Assembly: GCA_009928265.1 (NCBI GenBank)
Contig: RFPR01000130.1
Coordinates: 1 to 5,936, forward strand
Length of the DNA: 5,936 nucleotides
From: Pseudomonadota bacterium
GTDB taxonomy: Bacteria > Verrucomicrobiota > Verrucomicrobiia > Chthoniobacterales > UBA6821
Direction of reading: 5' to 3'
Under the pieces are notes generated by a model. That model was given only the letters and a program-made list of their open reading frames with translations, ran no database searches and had not been told where the DNA came from. Below, piece by piece: positions 5,220-5,936 of the stretch (the first letter of the stretch is position 1; each line of letters starts with the position of its first letter). Position numbers and translations under genes: made by a program.

Positions 5220-5936
5220 TTAAAGATGGTTAAAGGGGATGTGTCCGCTGGATGCGACGACGGAAAACTTGTCCGGGATGGATTCGTGGGGCTTGAGATC
5301 GACCTTCCCTCCCGCCAATTCGACCAGAAGCATGCCGGCGGCGATATCCCAGAGGCTGATCTGACTCTCGATGTAGGCGTCGAGACGGCCACTTGCCACA
5401 TAGGCGATGTCCAGTGCGGCGCTTCCCATCATGCGGGTCTTGCGTACAGAGCGCATCATCGCTCCGAGGACTGGGAGTCCCTTCTCGATCGAGGCCTCCG
5501 TCTTTGACACCCCGACAGAAACAATGGCGTCGGAAAGCTTGGCTCGCTCACTGACGCGGATCGGGCGACCGTTCAGCAGCGCACGTCCCGTCGCGCGGGA
5601 TGCCTCCCAGAGTTCGCCCGTCATCGGCTGGTAGATCACGCCCGCAGTGATCACTCCGTCGCGGCGATGCGCGATGGAAACCGCGAAATGTGGGACTCCG
5701 TAAAAAAAATTCACCGTCCCGTCGATCGGGTCGATGATCCACTGGTCGGAGGCCGTCTGGTCCCCCCTCACCCCCTCCTCCCCGTAGATGGCGTGACCCG
5801 GAAAAATGGCAAGTATGAGCGACTCGATGAGTGCCTGCGATCGGCGGTCGAGCTCCAGTTTGATGTCGTGCGCCTCGGCGGAATCGACGTTGAGTTCCCG
5901 CTCGAAGTGACCGCGGATCATGCCGCCAGCGGCCAG
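5220..5936 (-). CDS. Inositol monophosphatase family protein (N-terminus beyond window)
   Basis: Cytoplasmic Mg-dependent phosphatase of the IMPase/FIG superfamily, which removes phosphate from inositol phosphates or related sugar phosphates. The visible part is 239 codons including the stop. The frame stays open to the right edge with LAAGG before the internal Met at 5921. Family members begin with a helix of the type AAxxAGxxxxxHF, so the true start lies outside. Seen in order are HDIKLELDRRSQ near the N-terminus (the usual K-x-D-x-D/E-x-D region), IYGEEG (metal-binding Glu), DQWIIDPIDGTVNFFYGVPHF (motif DPxDGT, two metal-binding Asp) and, near the end, LWDIAAGMLLVELAGGKV (motif WDxAAG). 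All metal ligands expected for an active enzyme appear present. The exact substrate (myo-inositol-1-P, histidinol-P, 3'-phosphoadenosine phosphate, fructose-1,6-bisphosphate) cannot be settled; overall it looks most like SuhB-type IMPases. A run of eight A (5702-5709) lies in codons just after DPIDGT. Confidence 0.93.
   Translation of the reverse strand: MAAGGMIRGHFERELNVDSAEAHDIKLELDRRSQALIESLILAIFPGHAIYGEEGVRGDQTASDQWIIDPIDGTVNFFYGVPHFAVSIAHRRDGVITAGVIYQPMTGELWEASRATGRALLNGRPIRVSERAKLSDAIVSVGVSKTEASIEKGLPVLGAMMRSVRKTRMMGSAALDIAYVASGRLDAYIESQISLWDIAAGMLLVELAGGKVDLKPHESIPDKFSVVASSGHIPFNHL

Overview
The window holds five protein genes. All are on the minus strand, so they read right to left in the order inositol monophosphatase family protein (cut by the right edge), ispF, cysS, a left-handed beta-helix acyltransferase-like protein, and the N-terminal half of a very large secreted two-partner-secretion (TpsA, filamentous haemagglutinin-like) protein (cut by the left edge). 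No rRNA, tRNA, CRISPR array or complete mobile element was seen. The organism is a Gram-negative type bacterium, because a TpsA exoprotein needs an outer membrane, and it uses the MEP isoprenoid route. GC is around 60% in most genes. The orphan beta-helix protein, the FHA-like giant protein and the style of intergenic repeat make me lean to the PVC group, probably Verrucomicrobiota. That is inference from general resemblance, not from a search.

Right part (about 3266-5936): a compact housekeeping group. The phosphatase stop and the expected ispF start are 47 bases apart, and the ispF stop and cysS start only 13 bases apart, which suggests one transcript. The genes serve unrelated core functions: phosphate ester hydrolysis, isoprenoid precursor synthesis and cysteine charging of tRNA. 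The main anomaly of the window is here. The start of ispF appears to lack 14 bases. The conserved N-terminus is present in one frame and the rest of the protein in another, and the missing codons are those for the zinc-binding Asp-x-His motif.

Middle (3015-3265): a 251-base non-coding stretch between cysS and the beta-helix gene, rich in structure. It has a 7-base tandem repeat, a possible 37-residue plus-strand ORF with a strong Shine-Dalgarno sequence, three hairpins of which two are mutually exclusive, and a degenerate inverted repeat abutting the cysS stop that resembles dispersed intergenic repeats of many bacterial genomes.

Left part (1-2327): the beta-helix gene ends at 2328. After 68 bases the TpsA-like gene starts at 2259 and stays open for 753 codons to the window edge. 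Its first ~467 residues (signal peptide, secretion domain, GC-rich shaft) give way to a lower-GC repeat region with a 56-residue period. No TpsB partner is visible.

Most of the window is ordinary. I see no convincing new multi-gene system. The points worth following up are the ispF lesion, the repeat-rich intergenic region and the repeat end of the exoprotein.
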